Assembly: GCA_017464525.1 (NCBI GenBank)
Contig: JAFTZM010000039.1
Span: forward strand, 1 to 45,210
Source of the DNA: Clostridia bacterium
GTDB taxonomy: Bacteria; Bacillota; Clostridia; Oscillospirales; QAKW01
DNA: 45,210 nt
Direction of reading: 5' to 3'
Positions 33,769-41,950 of the stretch are shown one piece after another. The notes under the pieces were generated by a model. That model was not told the DNA's origin. It saw nothing but the letters and a program-made list of their open reading frames with translations, and did not search any database. Positions within the stretch are counted from its first letter, which is position 1; every line of letters begins with the position of its first letter. The translations under genes were made by a program, and so were the position numbers.

Positions 33769-35979
33769 TCAGGACCTCTCGTTATAGCCACGCAGGGCTG
33801 CCCGAAGCCCCTCCAGCAGGGCGGCATCGGCCTTGGCGCCGGTCTTCAGCCGCTCGACCAAGGCAGGATACTGCTCCTCAAAGAAGGGGAACAGCGCCCG
33901 TTCGAACCGGTAAAGCTTGCTCACCTCCACATGATCGGCAAAGCCTTCGGAGACAGCAAACAGCAACAGCGCCTGCTTCCAGTCCTCCAGGGGCTGGTAA
34001 CGGCCCTGCTTCAGGGCCTCCATCAGCCGGGCACCGGCATCCAATACCTGCCGGGTATCCTCATCGATATCGGTACCCAGCTGGGTGAAATCGGCCAATT
34101 CCCGGTACTGCGCCAGCTTGGTGCGCAGGCTGGACGCCATCTGCTTCATCAACTTAGACTGCGCAGCGCCGCCCACACGGGAGACCGAAAGACCCACATT
34201 GATGGCCGGCCGCTGACCCTCATGGAACAGCTCACTTTCCAGAAAGATCTGTCCGTCGGTGATGGAGATCACATTGGTGGGAATATAGGCAGAGATATCT
34301 CCTGCCAGAGTTTCAATAATGGGTAGAGCGGTAATGGAACCGCCGCCCAGCTCTTCGGAAAGATGGGCAGAACGCTCCAGCAGCCGGGAGTGGAGATAGA
34401 AGATATCGCCGGGATAAGCCTCACGGCCGGAGGGGCGGTGAAGCAGCAGAGAAAGCTCGCGGTAGGCCACCGCGTGCTTGGAAAGATCATCATAAATGAT
34501 CAGGACATCCTTCCCCGCATACATAAAGTATTCCGCCATGGCAGTACCGGAGAAGGGGGCAATATACTGGGTGGCAGCAGAACCGGAAGCATTGGCGGCC
34601 ACGATGATGGTATACTCCATAGCCCCCACCTTTTCCAGCCGTTCCCGGATCTCGGAGATGGAGGTCTCCTTCTGGCCGATGGCCACATAAATACAGATGG
34701 TATCCTTGCCCTTCTGATTGATGATGGCATCGATGGCGATGGCCGTCTTACCGGTCTGGCGGTCGCCGATGATCAGCTCACGCTGACCTCTGCCGATGGG
34801 CACCAGGGCATCGATGGCCTTGATGCCGGTATGCAGCGGACGGTTGACCGGTGCACGGTCCAGAATACCGGGGGCATGGAACTCGATAGGGCGGCGCTCC
34901 TCGCAAAAGAGGTGACCGTCGCCATCCACAGGATTGCCCACCGCATCCACAACACGGCCCAGCAGGGCTTCGCCCACGGGCACCGACGCAATACGGCCCA
35001 CCCGGCGCACCTTACTGCCGCTTTCGATATTCTCATATTCACCGAAGATGACACAGCCGATCCGATCAGGCTGGATATCCAGCACCATTCCCCGCTCGCC
35101 GCATTCAAATTCTACCACTTCGCCGTACATGATATCGGCCAGACCGTCCATCCAGCAGATACCGTCGGAGATCTGAATGACCCGCCCCAGCTGATAGGTA
35201 TGGATCTTAGATTTATAATTTTTGGCTTTTTCGGCGAATTCGGCCAGCACCTCTTTAGCCGCGTCATCGCTGGAAATGGGATCCCGCTTGATCCCCTTTT
35301 CAAAATGATACAGTTCTTCGATCACCGTACCGTCGTAAACAGTATCGCCGATCCTCAGCCGCAGGCCGCCGATAAAACCAGGATCCTGCAACACCCAGAG
35401 AGAGGTCTTACCCCCCACCGAAGCCAGCAGCGCGGTGGTAGCCTCATCCACCCGCTTCACCAAAGCAGGATCCAGCGGATAGGTGGAGGTCAGCGTGACA
35501 TACAGCACATCATGGCGCTTCAAATAGGCCATATCACCGGAGGTCAGCTTGATCATGCCGAGGATCTCTTCCACCTGAGAAGCCTCCAGAGCACGCATTT
35601 TACTCAGATAGGGCTCCTTGGAAAAGACCTCAGCCACGCTTTTCTGCATCACGTGAAAGAACTGCTTTTTGGTCTTTTCGATCATAACCCGATGGATCTC
35701 CCGGCATTCCCGTTGGCCGAACAGCTTCAGCTGCGCCAGCTTCTCCTCGGCCTCGGTGCGCTCAGCTTCCACCTTGCGCCGATCCGGGGCAGGAAGCTCC
35801 TCCTCCGCCAGCACGGGAGCTACTGGCGGGGCAGATCTTTCGATCTGCTCTGCTTCGTCCAGCTGCTGCAGCAGCCGCTCCCGGCGGGAACGAAAGATCT
35901 TCACGATCATTTTCCGGCAGAATAGGAGAATGATCCCTGCAAGGATTAAAAAATTTATAATGACATACTGGATTTCCAT
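33769..35979 (-). CDS. atpA: ATP synthase b'-delta-alpha triple fusion protein
   Basis: One continuous 736-codon frame encodes three ATP synthase parts. Residues 1-30 hold a membrane helix (VIINFLILAGIILLF) and basic stop; 30-115 are a charged, Glu/Arg-rich helical stalk like subunit b. Residues 155-230 match the delta C-terminal domain (DVLYVTLTSTYPLDPALVKRV, GFIGGLRLRIGDTVYDGTVIEELYHF). Residues 236-736 are a full-length alpha subunit (QLGRVIQISDGICWMDGL, Walker A GDRQTGKT 405-412, SVSRVGGAAQ with the conserved arginine). No separate atpH exists, while a standard atpF precedes it. No convincing internal start with a ribosome site is seen at the junction (about 35274): the only GTG near it (Val244) has no Shine-Dalgarno sequence. 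Domain calls are mine from motif recognition. Confidence 0.9.
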   Translation of the reverse strand: MEIQYVIINFLILAGIILLFCRKMIVKIFRSRRERLLQQLDEAEQIERSAPPVAPVLAEEELPAPDRRKVEAERTEAEEKLAQLKLFGQRECREIHRVMIEKTKKQFFHVMQKSVAEVFSKEPYLSKMRALEASQVEEILGMIKLTSGDMAYLKRHDVLYVTLTSTYPLDPALVKRVDEATTALLASVGGKTSLWVLQDPGFIGGLRLRIGDTVYDGTVIEELYHFEKGIKRDPISSDDAAKEVLAEFAEKAKNYKSKIHTYQLGRVIQISDGICWMDGLADIMYGEVVEFECGERGMVLDIQPDRIGCVIFGEYENIESGSKVRRVGRIASVPVGEALLGRVVDAVGNPVDGDGHLFCEERRPIEFHAPGILDRAPVNRPLHTGIKAIDALVPIGRGQRELIIGDRQTGKTAIAIDAIINQKGKDTICIYVAIGQKETSISEIRERLEKVGAMEYTIIVAANASGSAATQYIAPFSGTAMAEYFMYAGKDVLIIYDDLSKHAVAYRELSLLLHRPSGREAYPGDIFYLHSRLLERSAHLSEELGGGSITALPIIETLAGDISAYIPTNVISITDGQIFLESELFHEGQRPAINVGLSVSRVGGAAQSKLMKQMASSLRTKLAQYRELADFTQLGTDIDEDTRQVLDAGARLMEALKQGRYQPLEDWKQALLLFAVSEGFADHVEVSKLYRFERALFPFFEEQYPALVERLKTGAKADAALLEGLRAALRGYNERS

Positions 35980-35983
35980 ATTC

Positions 35984-36403
35984 CTATTCCTTTGTTAAAC
36001 TTTCGGCAAAGGCGGTAGCCAGCTCCATAGAATGGGTGCTGAGGGCCTGCAGGATCCGCTGGCGCTCCGCATCCGCTTCGGCACGGGCAGCATCCAGCTC
36101 CTGCAACCGCAGATCCTTTGCCTCCTCAATGGCTTGCTTGCTTTCGGCACGGATGGCCTCCACCTGCGCCTTTGCCTGCTTTTTCCGGGCAGCCTGAGCC
36201 GCGACCTTCTGCTCCTGCAAGGCCGCCTCGTATTCTTCCGCAAGCCGCTGATGCTCCGCCTTTTTAGCGGCAGCATTTTCGATCCGCTCCCGCCGCTTGT
36301 CCATCACCCCAAGCACCGGCTTGAACAGCAGGTGGTGCAGGATCAACATCAGCAGAATGAAGCAGATAATGGTCCAAATTGTAACCGAGATCTGAATGGT
36401 CAT
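35984..36403 (-). CDS. atpF: ATP synthase subunit b
   Basis: Subunit b is the peripheral stalk that holds F1 to Fo. The 139-residue protein has one N-terminal membrane helix (about 7-27, ISVTIWTIICFILLMLILHHLLFKPV) and a long Ala/Glu/Lys-rich coiled coil. It is shorter than the typical 160-170 residues. It lies four bases upstream of the fusion gene, which begins with a second b-like segment, so this organism may use a b/b' heterodimer. Confidence 0.93.
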   Translation of the reverse strand: MTIQISVTIWTIICFILLMLILHHLLFKPVLGVMDKRRERIENAAAKKAEHQRLAEEYEAALQEQKVAAQAARKKQAKAQVEAIRAESKQAIEEAKDLRLQELDAARAEADAERQRILQALSTHSMELATAFAESLTKE

Positions 36404-36414
36404 TGCCGCACCTG

Positions 36415-36648
36415 TCAGATCTTAGCAACGATCATGAAGGCGATCAGCAGACCGTAGATGGTCAGCGCCTCCATCAACGCCAGGGAGATGATCAGGGTAG
36501 AGCGGATGTCCTTGGCGGCATCCGGCTGGCGGGCAATGCTCTCCATGGCACTTCTGGCGGTCATACCCTGAGCGATAGCAGGGGCAATAGTACTAACTGC
36601 GATAGCAATAGCTGCTGCAATAGCGATAAATCCGGAATTCATGTTCAT
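36415..36648 (-). CDS. atpE: ATP synthase subunit c
   Basis: Subunit c forms the ion-carrying membrane ring. The 77-residue protein has two membrane helices and the polar loop [10 protein letters not shown]. The ion-binding glutamate is in [11 protein letters not shown]; the helix-1 glutamine seen in Na+-type rings is present (APAIAQGM) and so is the Tyr five residues after Glu, but the Ser/Thr normally next to the Glu is Ala-Leu. Helix 1 uses an Ala-rich AxAxA pattern where GxGxG is usual. Two ATGs three codons apart are possible starts; AAGGAG favours neither strongly. Confidence 0.95.
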   Translation of the reverse strand: MNMNSGFIAIAAAIAIAVSTIAPAIAQGMTARSAMESIARQPDAAKDIRSTLIISLALMEALTIYGLLIAFMIVAKI

Positions 36649-36667
36649 TTTCTCCTTTTAAATTAAA

Positions 36668-37342
36668 TTATTCTACTTCGGTTACCTCTTCCAGATAGAT
36701 AGAGGTAAGCATGGTAAACACCAGCGCCTGCAGGGCGCAGAACAGGATGGATAGCACCATCATCACTACCGGCACGCCGATGGGGATCAGATGGTAAAGC
36801 TGCTCTGTTACCATCTCCTCACCGAATACGTTACCGAACAAACGAAGGGCCAGAGATGCGGGCTTGATAAATTCATCCAGGATCAGCAGCGGCAGCATCA
36901 GCGCAATGGGGCTGATAAACCGCTTAAAATAATGCTTTACCCCCGTCCTCAACCCTGCATACTGCAGGAAGCAGAAGGTCAGCACACCCAGACCCAGCGT
37001 TACCGAAAGGGAGGCGGTAGGCGCCTTCACATAATCGGTAAGCCCAACACCGGGGAATAGCCCGGAATAGTTGGCAAAAATAATAAAAATATAGAGCGAT
37101 CCCAAAAAGGTAAAATACTGGCGGGACTTCTTTTTTCCCAGTATCCCCTGGAAAAAGTTATCCAGATATTCCACGCCGGTCTCCACCATATTCTGGAATA
37201 CACCGGGCCGTTCCTTCAGGTTCCCTTTCACGATCAGCGAGATCACCGTTACCAAGGCCAGAATGATCCACATGGTAACCACCTCGCCGGTGACATCCAG
37301 GATCCCGAACAGCCGGAACAGCACCTTTGATTCCTCACCCAT
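36668..37342 (-). CDS. atpB: ATP synthase subunit a
   Basis: Subunit a forms the ion half-channels beside the c ring. The 224-residue protein has five or six membrane segments, the essential arginine in LALRLFGNVFGEEM, and the C-terminal VFTMLTSIYLEE. Its start overlaps the end of the upstream atpI-like gene by eight bases, with AGGAGG about nine bases before the ATG. Confidence 0.95.
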   Translation of the reverse strand: MGEESKVLFRLFGILDVTGEVVTMWIILALVTVISLIVKGNLKERPGVFQNMVETGVEYLDNFFQGILGKKKSRQYFTFLGSLYIFIIFANYSGLFPGVGLTDYVKAPTASLSVTLGLGVLTFCFLQYAGLRTGVKHYFKRFISPIALMLPLLILDEFIKPASLALRLFGNVFGEEMVTEQLYHLIPIGVPVVMMVLSILFCALQALVFTMLTSIYLEEVTEVE

Positions 37343-37658
37343 CAGAGGAGTCCTCCTTTCTTTGCAAAGCGTCGTTCAACCTGACCAGCCGGAAGGTAAA
37401 CCAGATCATGGGCAGGGTTATGCCCAAGCATCCGCCCACCAGCAGCCAAAGCTTGTCCCAGGGGGTATAGCCCCCCAGCGTGAACAGCACCACCAGATAC
37501 CCGATCTGCAGCAGCTGCTTCAGGATCTGGGCAGTGGTATACAGCCCCGGCTGCTTCTTCAGCAGATACCGGGAAATACCGTAGTTTACTGCGGCGATTC
37601 CGACCCCTACACAAAAGGCCAGCGCCGCTCCGAATAAGTTTGTATCTATAACGATCAC
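37335..37658 (-). CDS. atpI: ATP synthase subunit I-like membrane protein
   Basis: The 107-residue protein has about three or four hydrophobic segments (AALAFCVGVGIAAVNYGI, LLQIGYLVVLFTLGG, LWLLVGGCLGITLPMIWFTF), is first in the operon, and fits the poorly conserved AtpI assembly protein by position and topology. The GTG start has a purine-rich AAGAAG directly adjacent, and the promoter predicts a leader of only about 14 bases, so initiation may be unusual or the true start may differ. Confidence 0.7.
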   Translation of the reverse strand: MIVIDTNLFGAALAFCVGVGIAAVNYGISRYLLKKQPGLYTTAQILKQLLQIGYLVVLFTLGGYTPWDKLWLLVGGCLGITLPMIWFTFRLVRLNDALQRKEDSSDG

Positions 37659-37678
37659 CTTCTTTTTCCCAAAAAATT

Positions 37679-37707
37679 ATTATACTCCTCTTTTCTGTAT
37701 TTTTCAA
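37679..37707 (-). promoter_or_regulatory. Promoter of the ATP synthase operon
   Basis: On the minus strand TTGAAA (37707-37702) and TATAAT (37684-37679) are separated by 17 bases. It lies between the divIC terminator and atpI and predicts transcription starting near 37672. Confidence 0.7.
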
Positions 37708-37722
37708 GGAGAATTTTTTAGC

Positions 37723-37751
37723 AAAAAAGAGGTACCTCATGGTACCTCTTT
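37723..37751 (-). terminator. Terminator after the divIC-like gene
   Basis: AAAGAGGTACC and its exact complement pair around a 4-base loop, followed on the minus strand by a T run. The stem overlaps the stop codon of the divIC-like gene. Confidence 0.85.
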
Positions 37752-38073
37752 AATCTGTTATATTTTCGTAGACCCGCTCGCCTACCGTGCCGTAGCCCAG
37801 ATCGCGGGCCACGCTTTCCACATACTCACTGTCGATCTCCGCATTGAGGATATTGTTCAGCTCTTCGTTCAGAACCGTCTGACTGGAGATCTTATTATTC
37901 ACATCCTCCAGCTCCACCTTTTTCTCCCGGATCTGCACCTGCAGCTTCACACAGGTGACGATCATGTTTCCGGCAACATAAACCAGAGCAACGATGAGAA
38001 GCCCCTTTACCACGGGATTCATCCTCTTTGCTCTTTTGCCCTTATTCGCTTTTGCGATGGCGTTTCCTCTCAA
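37750..38073 (-). CDS. divIC: Septum formation initiator family protein (DivIC/FtsB-like)
   Basis: DivIC is a small bitopic protein of the divisome. The 107-residue protein has a basic cytoplasmic tail, one membrane helix (about 22-42, VVKGLLIVALVYVAGNMIVTC), a coiled coil (VQIREKKVELEDVNNKI) and the family ending YVESVARDLGYGTVGERVYE. The start is TTG at 38073 inside the end of yabQ, with a perfect AAGGAGG seven bases upstream. The yabP-yabQ-divIC order is the same as in Bacillus subtilis. Confidence 0.9.
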   Translation of the reverse strand: MRGNAIAKANKGKRAKRMNPVVKGLLIVALVYVAGNMIVTCVKLQVQIREKKVELEDVNNKISSQTVLNEELNNILNAEIDSEYVESVARDLGYGTVGERVYENITD

Positions 38074-38476
38074 GCCGGAACCTCCTTACAGAGTGAGTTA
38101 GTTTAATTTTACACCATCTTTCCAAAAAAATAAAGGGTTTTTTCAAAATATTCATAAATTTTTCTGTAATTCGGCAAAACCACCTGAAAAAGCGGGTCAC
38201 AACCGCTCCGGCTGTGTGAAAATAGATCAAAAAACCCAGCCCCTCCCCCACCAAAAGGAAGAGCCGCACCTGCCCGTAATTGGTGAAGGTGAAGCAAAAG
38301 GCGGTGGCAAAGGCGGCGGCCAGGGCAAAAAGTAGATCCTCCAAAAAAACTGCAAGCCAGCCCTTTTTCCGGATGATCCGCCCCACCCGGAACCAATCAT
38401 AGAGCACCCCCAGCACCGCCCCCAGCACCACCGACCATAAGAAAGCCGCCGCCTGCTGGGAAAAATAGGTCTCCAT
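38042..38476 (-). CDS. yabQ: Spore cortex biosynthesis protein YabQ
   Basis: YabQ is a membrane protein of the outer forespore membrane needed for cortex formation. The 144-residue protein has several hydrophobic segments (FLWSVVLGAVLGVLYDWFRV, LLFALAAAFATAFCFTF, LFLLVGEGLGFLIYF) followed by a very basic C-terminal tail. The start overlaps the yabP stop by one base and the 3' end overlaps divIC by 32 bases. Confidence 0.88.
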   Translation of the reverse strand: METYFSQQAAAFLWSVVLGAVLGVLYDWFRVGRIIRKKGWLAVFLEDLLFALAAAFATAFCFTFTNYGQVRLFLLVGEGLGFLIYFHTAGAVVTRFFRWFCRITEKFMNILKKPFIFLERWCKIKLTHSVRRFRLERKRHRKSE

Positions 38477-38733
38477 CAGCGGAACAGCCCCTTGAACATC
38501 CCGCCCTTTTCCTTCAGATCGCTGTAACGGAACTGATCGATGGTGCCTTCTATGGCAATATCACCGTTCTCCACATTCAGGCTGTTGATGTGCAGATCCT
38601 GACCCTCCACGGTCAGCACCCCCATGTTGGTCAGAATGACCACCGTTTTTTCGTCGAAGCTGTCCACATCCAGAACCCCGGTGGCATTCAGCCGCTGGCG
38701 GTTTTCAATGCTCAGTAAATGATTTCCTTCCAT
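38476..38733 (-). CDS. yabP: Sporulation protein YabP
   Basis: YabP is a small forespore-outer-membrane associated protein required for spore cortex assembly together with YabQ. The 85-residue protein shows the family pattern NRQRLNATGVLDVDSFDEKTVVILTNMGVLTVEG and DIAIEGTIDQFRYSD. The ATG at 38733 is preferred over a longer upstream frame because AAGGAG lies at normal distance and the upstream extension is unlike the family. Confidence 0.9.
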   Translation of the reverse strand: MEGNHLLSIENRQRLNATGVLDVDSFDEKTVVILTNMGVLTVEGQDLHINSLNVENGDIAIEGTIDQFRYSDLKEKGGMFKGLFR

Positions 38734-38787
38734 TTCGCTCACTCCTTTTTCTTCACTATATGAGCAAAGCGCAGAAAATAGAACAGA

Positions 38788-38817
38788 AAAGCAGCCGCCC
38801 GAACGGGCGGCTGCTTT
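38788..38817 (-). terminator. Terminator of the ferredoxin gene
   Basis: A 14-bp nearly perfect GC-rich stem (AAAGCAGCCGCCCG type) with a 2-base loop precedes TTTTCTGTT on the minus strand, 16 bases after the ferredoxin stop codon. Confidence 0.85.
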
Positions 38818-38833
38818 AAATAAATATGTTCGA

Positions 38834-39060
<227 letters not shown>

Positions 39061-39084
39061 GTGTTTTTTTCAAAATTCTGAATG

Positions 39085-39966
39085 TTACCCTTTGCTAACC
39101 GCTCCGTCAGCCTTTTCTTTCTGGGGTTTTTGCTTCTTTTCACCGGCCGGGCGGGCAGGCTTTTGCCATTTGATCTCCCGGGCGTCATAGGTCTCAAAAG
39201 TGGTGGTATCGTCGCTTACAAACTTCACCTTCACCTTGGAGGTGAGCACCGAAAGCTCGGCCACCACGCCCTTCCCCTTGGGGGTCTCTACCTGAGCGCC
39301 CACCTTGGGCAGCTTCTTGGAGAGCTCCTCATAGGTCTCCTGCTCATAATTCAAGCAGCACATCAGGATGCCGCAAACGCCGCTGATCTTCACCGGATTC
39401 AGGGGCAGGCCCTGATCCTTGGCGCTCTTGATGGTCACCCGGCTGAAATCGCTTAAAAACTGATTGCAGCAGAAGGGCCGCCCGCACATCCCGATGCCAC
39501 CCATCATTTTGCACTCATCCCGCACCCCGATCTGCCGCAGCTCGATCCGGGTCTTGAACACAGAGGCCAGATCCTTCACCAGATCCCGGAAATCCACCCG
39601 GCCCTCGGCGGTGAAGAAAAAGAGGATCTTGCTTCCGTCGAAGGTATATTCCACATCTACTAGGGACATTTCCAACTTATGCCGCTTCACCTTTTCGGCA
39701 AACACCTCTGCCGCCCGCTTTTCCCGAGCACGGTTGCGCTCCATCTGGCGGTGATCCGCCGCATCGGCGATGCGCAGCACCGGCTTCAAGGGCTGCACTA
39801 CATCGCCTTCCTGCACCGCCCGGGGTGCCAATGCGACCTCGCCGCACTCGGTTCCTCTTGCGGTTTCTACCACACAATAATCACCCTGCTTTAATTTCAG
39901 GCCGCAGGGATCGAAATAATAAGTTTTGCCGTTGTCCTTAAAACGGACGCCAACGATATTGATCAA
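39085..39966 (-). CDS. ricT: PSP1-domain protein YaaT/RicT (Fe-S, sporulation and RNA-processing factor)
   Basis: YaaT (RicT) is a cytoplasmic protein that with RicA and RicF carries Fe-S clusters and affects sporulation, competence and RNase Y activity in Bacillus. The 293-residue protein has the PSP1 core (RGTECGEV, EYTFDGSKILFFFTAEGRVDFR) and the conserved cysteines CKMMGGIGMCGRPFCC and SGVCGILMCCLNYE. The extended C-terminal tail is rich in Lys/Pro. The TTG start overlaps the holB stop (TTGA). Next to holB, as in Bacillus. Confidence 0.9.
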   Translation of the reverse strand: MINIVGVRFKDNGKTYYFDPCGLKLKQGDYCVVETARGTECGEVALAPRAVQEGDVVQPLKPVLRIADAADHRQMERNRAREKRAAEVFAEKVKRHKLEMSLVDVEYTFDGSKILFFFTAEGRVDFRDLVKDLASVFKTRIELRQIGVRDECKMMGGIGMCGRPFCCNQFLSDFSRVTIKSAKDQGLPLNPVKISGVCGILMCCLNYEQETYEELSKKLPKVGAQVETPKGKGVVAELSVLTSKVKVKFVSDDTTTFETYDAREIKWQKPARPAGEKKQKPQKEKADGAVSKG

Positions 39967-40895
39967 CGCAGTAATTCTCCCATTTCTGCAATGAAACAGG
40001 TTTTCACCAGATTTTCATTGCCGTTTTCCCGGAGCCGGTTTTTACAGCTCAGCGTCAGCTGCGCCATGCGGTAAAGCTGCTCCAGCTTCATTCTACCTAA
40101 AAATCCTTTAATTTGCAAGATGCTTTCCAAAAAAACAATGTTTTCCTGCTCGCTGCCGCTCTTATAAAGCAAAAAATCATGGCAAAGCCGGGCAAAGCTA
40201 TCCAGAAAGGAAGCGAATTCTCCCTTTGGCACCCCCGCCAGCATCCGATCTGCCTCCAGCATCTTATTGCGGCATAGTTTTCCCAAAAAGCGGATCCCCA
40301 GATCCCCGTAGGTCAGCAGGGTACCGCCCTCCAAATATTCCATAGCACGCCCCAGATTGCCGCCGGCTGCCTTCAGGAGGGTACGGATCCGGTCGGCATC
40401 AGGATAGCGGGCCTCCAGAAAGGCCGCCCCTTCTGCCTCCTCCACCGGCTGCATCTCCCAGATCACGCACCGGGAACGGATGGTGGGCAGCATCGCCTCC
40501 CGGCCGGAGGCCAGCAGCAAAAACACCACATGGGCGGGCGGCTCCTCCAGAATCTTTAAAATGGCGTTCTGGCCGCTGTCGTTCAAGCAATCGCACCGAT
40601 CAATGATCAGCACCTTTTTAGGGGACTGATTGGGCAATACATACGCCTCCTGACGGAAGGCGCGTACCTCGTCCACCGGGATCTGCCGGCCCCCTTCCTT
40701 AGGCGCCAGCCACAGAACATCCGGATGCTCATCCCGCAGGGCAAGCCCCTTGGCATCCTCGGTGAGCTTTTGCGCCATCAGCCGGGCCAGGGTCTTTTTC
40801 CCCATTCCCGGCTCCCCGGTAATGAGGTAAGCGTGGGCAAAGCTGCCCCGCTCCAGTTCCCGCTTGATCTCGGGATTTCCTAAAAGCTTACTCAT
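39963..40895 (-). CDS. holB: DNA polymerase III delta' subunit
   Basis: Delta' is part of the clamp loader of the replicase. The 310-residue protein has the AAA+ Walker A region GEPGMGKKT, LIIDRCDCLNDSGQNAILKILEEPP and the sensor/arginine motif TIRSRC. The zinc-binding CxxC insert of the usual AAA+ clamp-loader small domain is missing (ARLMAQKL is followed directly by the HPDV segment). The ATG at 40895 is preferred since GGAG lies seven bases upstream; a GTG two codons earlier is also possible. It overlaps the end of alr. Confidence 0.9.
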   Translation of the reverse strand: MSKLLGNPEIKRELERGSFAHAYLITGEPGMGKKTLARLMAQKLTEDAKGLALRDEHPDVLWLAPKEGGRQIPVDEVRAFRQEAYVLPNQSPKKVLIIDRCDCLNDSGQNAILKILEEPPAHVVFLLLASGREAMLPTIRSRCVIWEMQPVEEAEGAAFLEARYPDADRIRTLLKAAGGNLGRAMEYLEGGTLLTYGDLGIRFLGKLCRNKMLEADRMLAGVPKGEFASFLDSFARLCHDFLLYKSGSEQENIVFLESILQIKGFLGRMKLEQLYRMAQLTLSCKNRLRENGNENLVKTCFIAEMGELLR

Positions 40896-41949
40896 AGGCA
40901 CGCTCCACTCCCGAATCCGCCTTCAAAGGCGGCAGCTCCAGCACCACCCGGTCGCCGGGCCTGCAATCAATGCCGGTCACATCAAAAAAACTATGAGTGG
41001 TCGCCGGCCTGCCCAGCATGGGGGCACGCTTTTCCCCGATCCTTGCATATTCGCAGGGCTTTTTCAGCAAAAGCCGAAGATCATGGTACAGATAGCGGCA
41101 AATATCCGAAAACCGGTAAAGATCATGCTTTTCACCGGGAGCAAACCCATCGGCGGTCCCGGCCGCCACCACCGCAACTGCAGTCTCCTTTTTCAGCTTA
41201 CACACATTCCCATAGCCCAGATTGCTCCCTGCCGGCAGTGTGCGCACTGAAAGGATCTCCGCCTCTACCCGGCCTGCCCGCTTCAAAGGCAGATCGCACT
41301 TCACCGGCAGCCGCCCGGTCAGGGCAGAGCCGATCCGCACCGCATCCAGGCAAAAATCCTCCTTCAAAGAAGCGCTGGAATTGGCTATATGCCGCATGGG
41401 GATCTCAATATTCCGCGCCTTCAGGGCGTCGATGACCTCATTGAATTTTTTCAATTGCGCCTCGGCAGAGCCATCCTCCAGAAAGGCGGCGCTGCAATGG
41501 CTGAAAATGCCGGTGACCTCCAGATCAGGCAGGGCAAAAACTGCCGCAATATCCTCGATCTCCTCCGACATAAAGCCAAACCGCCCCATGCCGGTATCGA
41601 TCTTGAGATGCACCCGAACCTTTTTTCCCTTTTCCGAAAGCAGCTTGGCAAAGGCCAGGCTGCCCACCGCCACCGTCAGATCTTTTTCCAGGGCGATCTC
41701 CGCAAATTCCTCGGAGCCATAGCAGGAGAGCACCAGGATCTCCACGCCCCGGCCGCAAAGGGGAAGCGCCTCCTCCAGCCGGCTGACCGCCACCAGCGAG
41801 GCCCCCTCTTCCTTTAAAATTTCAAACATCCCCTCGGCGCCCAGACCGTAACCCCCGGCCTTCAGCACCGGGATCACCGGCACGCCGGCCCGCTCCTTCA
41901 GCAGGCGGTAGTTCTGGCGGATGTCCTCTTTTTGAACAACGATCCTCAT
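40888..41949 (-). CDS. alr: Alanine racemase family PLP enzyme, divergent
   Basis: Alanine racemase makes D-alanine for the cell wall. The 353-residue protein has the PLP-lysine segment VLKAGGYGLG (Lys30; usually KANAYGHG), HLKIDTGMGRFGF, the substrate/PLP region AVRIGSALTGR and the catalytic tyrosine in LGYGN. The C-terminal GxxSMD motif is replaced by GRPATTHSFFDVT. The core residues are there but several invariant positions differ, so a related amino acid racemase is possible. It follows the FemA/B-like gene by one base, which suggests a shared role in peptidoglycan precursor or cross-bridge synthesis. Confidence 0.8.
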   Translation of the reverse strand: MRIVVQKEDIRQNYRLLKERAGVPVIPVLKAGGYGLGAEGMFEILKEEGASLVAVSRLEEALPLCGRGVEILVLSCYGSEEFAEIALEKDLTVAVGSLAFAKLLSEKGKKVRVHLKIDTGMGRFGFMSEEIEDIAAVFALPDLEVTGIFSHCSAAFLEDGSAEAQLKKFNEVIDALKARNIEIPMRHIANSSASLKEDFCLDAVRIGSALTGRLPVKCDLPLKRAGRVEAEILSVRTLPAGSNLGYGNVCKLKKETAVAVVAAGTADGFAPGEKHDLYRFSDICRYLYHDLRLLLKKPCEYARIGEKRAPMLGRPATTHSFFDVTGIDCRPGDRVVLELPPLKADSGVERAYE

Positions 41950-41950
41950 T

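Noticed and set aside
33769..35979. Fusion as two genes joined by a frameshift
   Set aside because: The whole frame is continuous without a frame change, and both halves are in the same frame with conserved motifs on either side of the junction. An error removing a stop codon remains possible but is not indicated.
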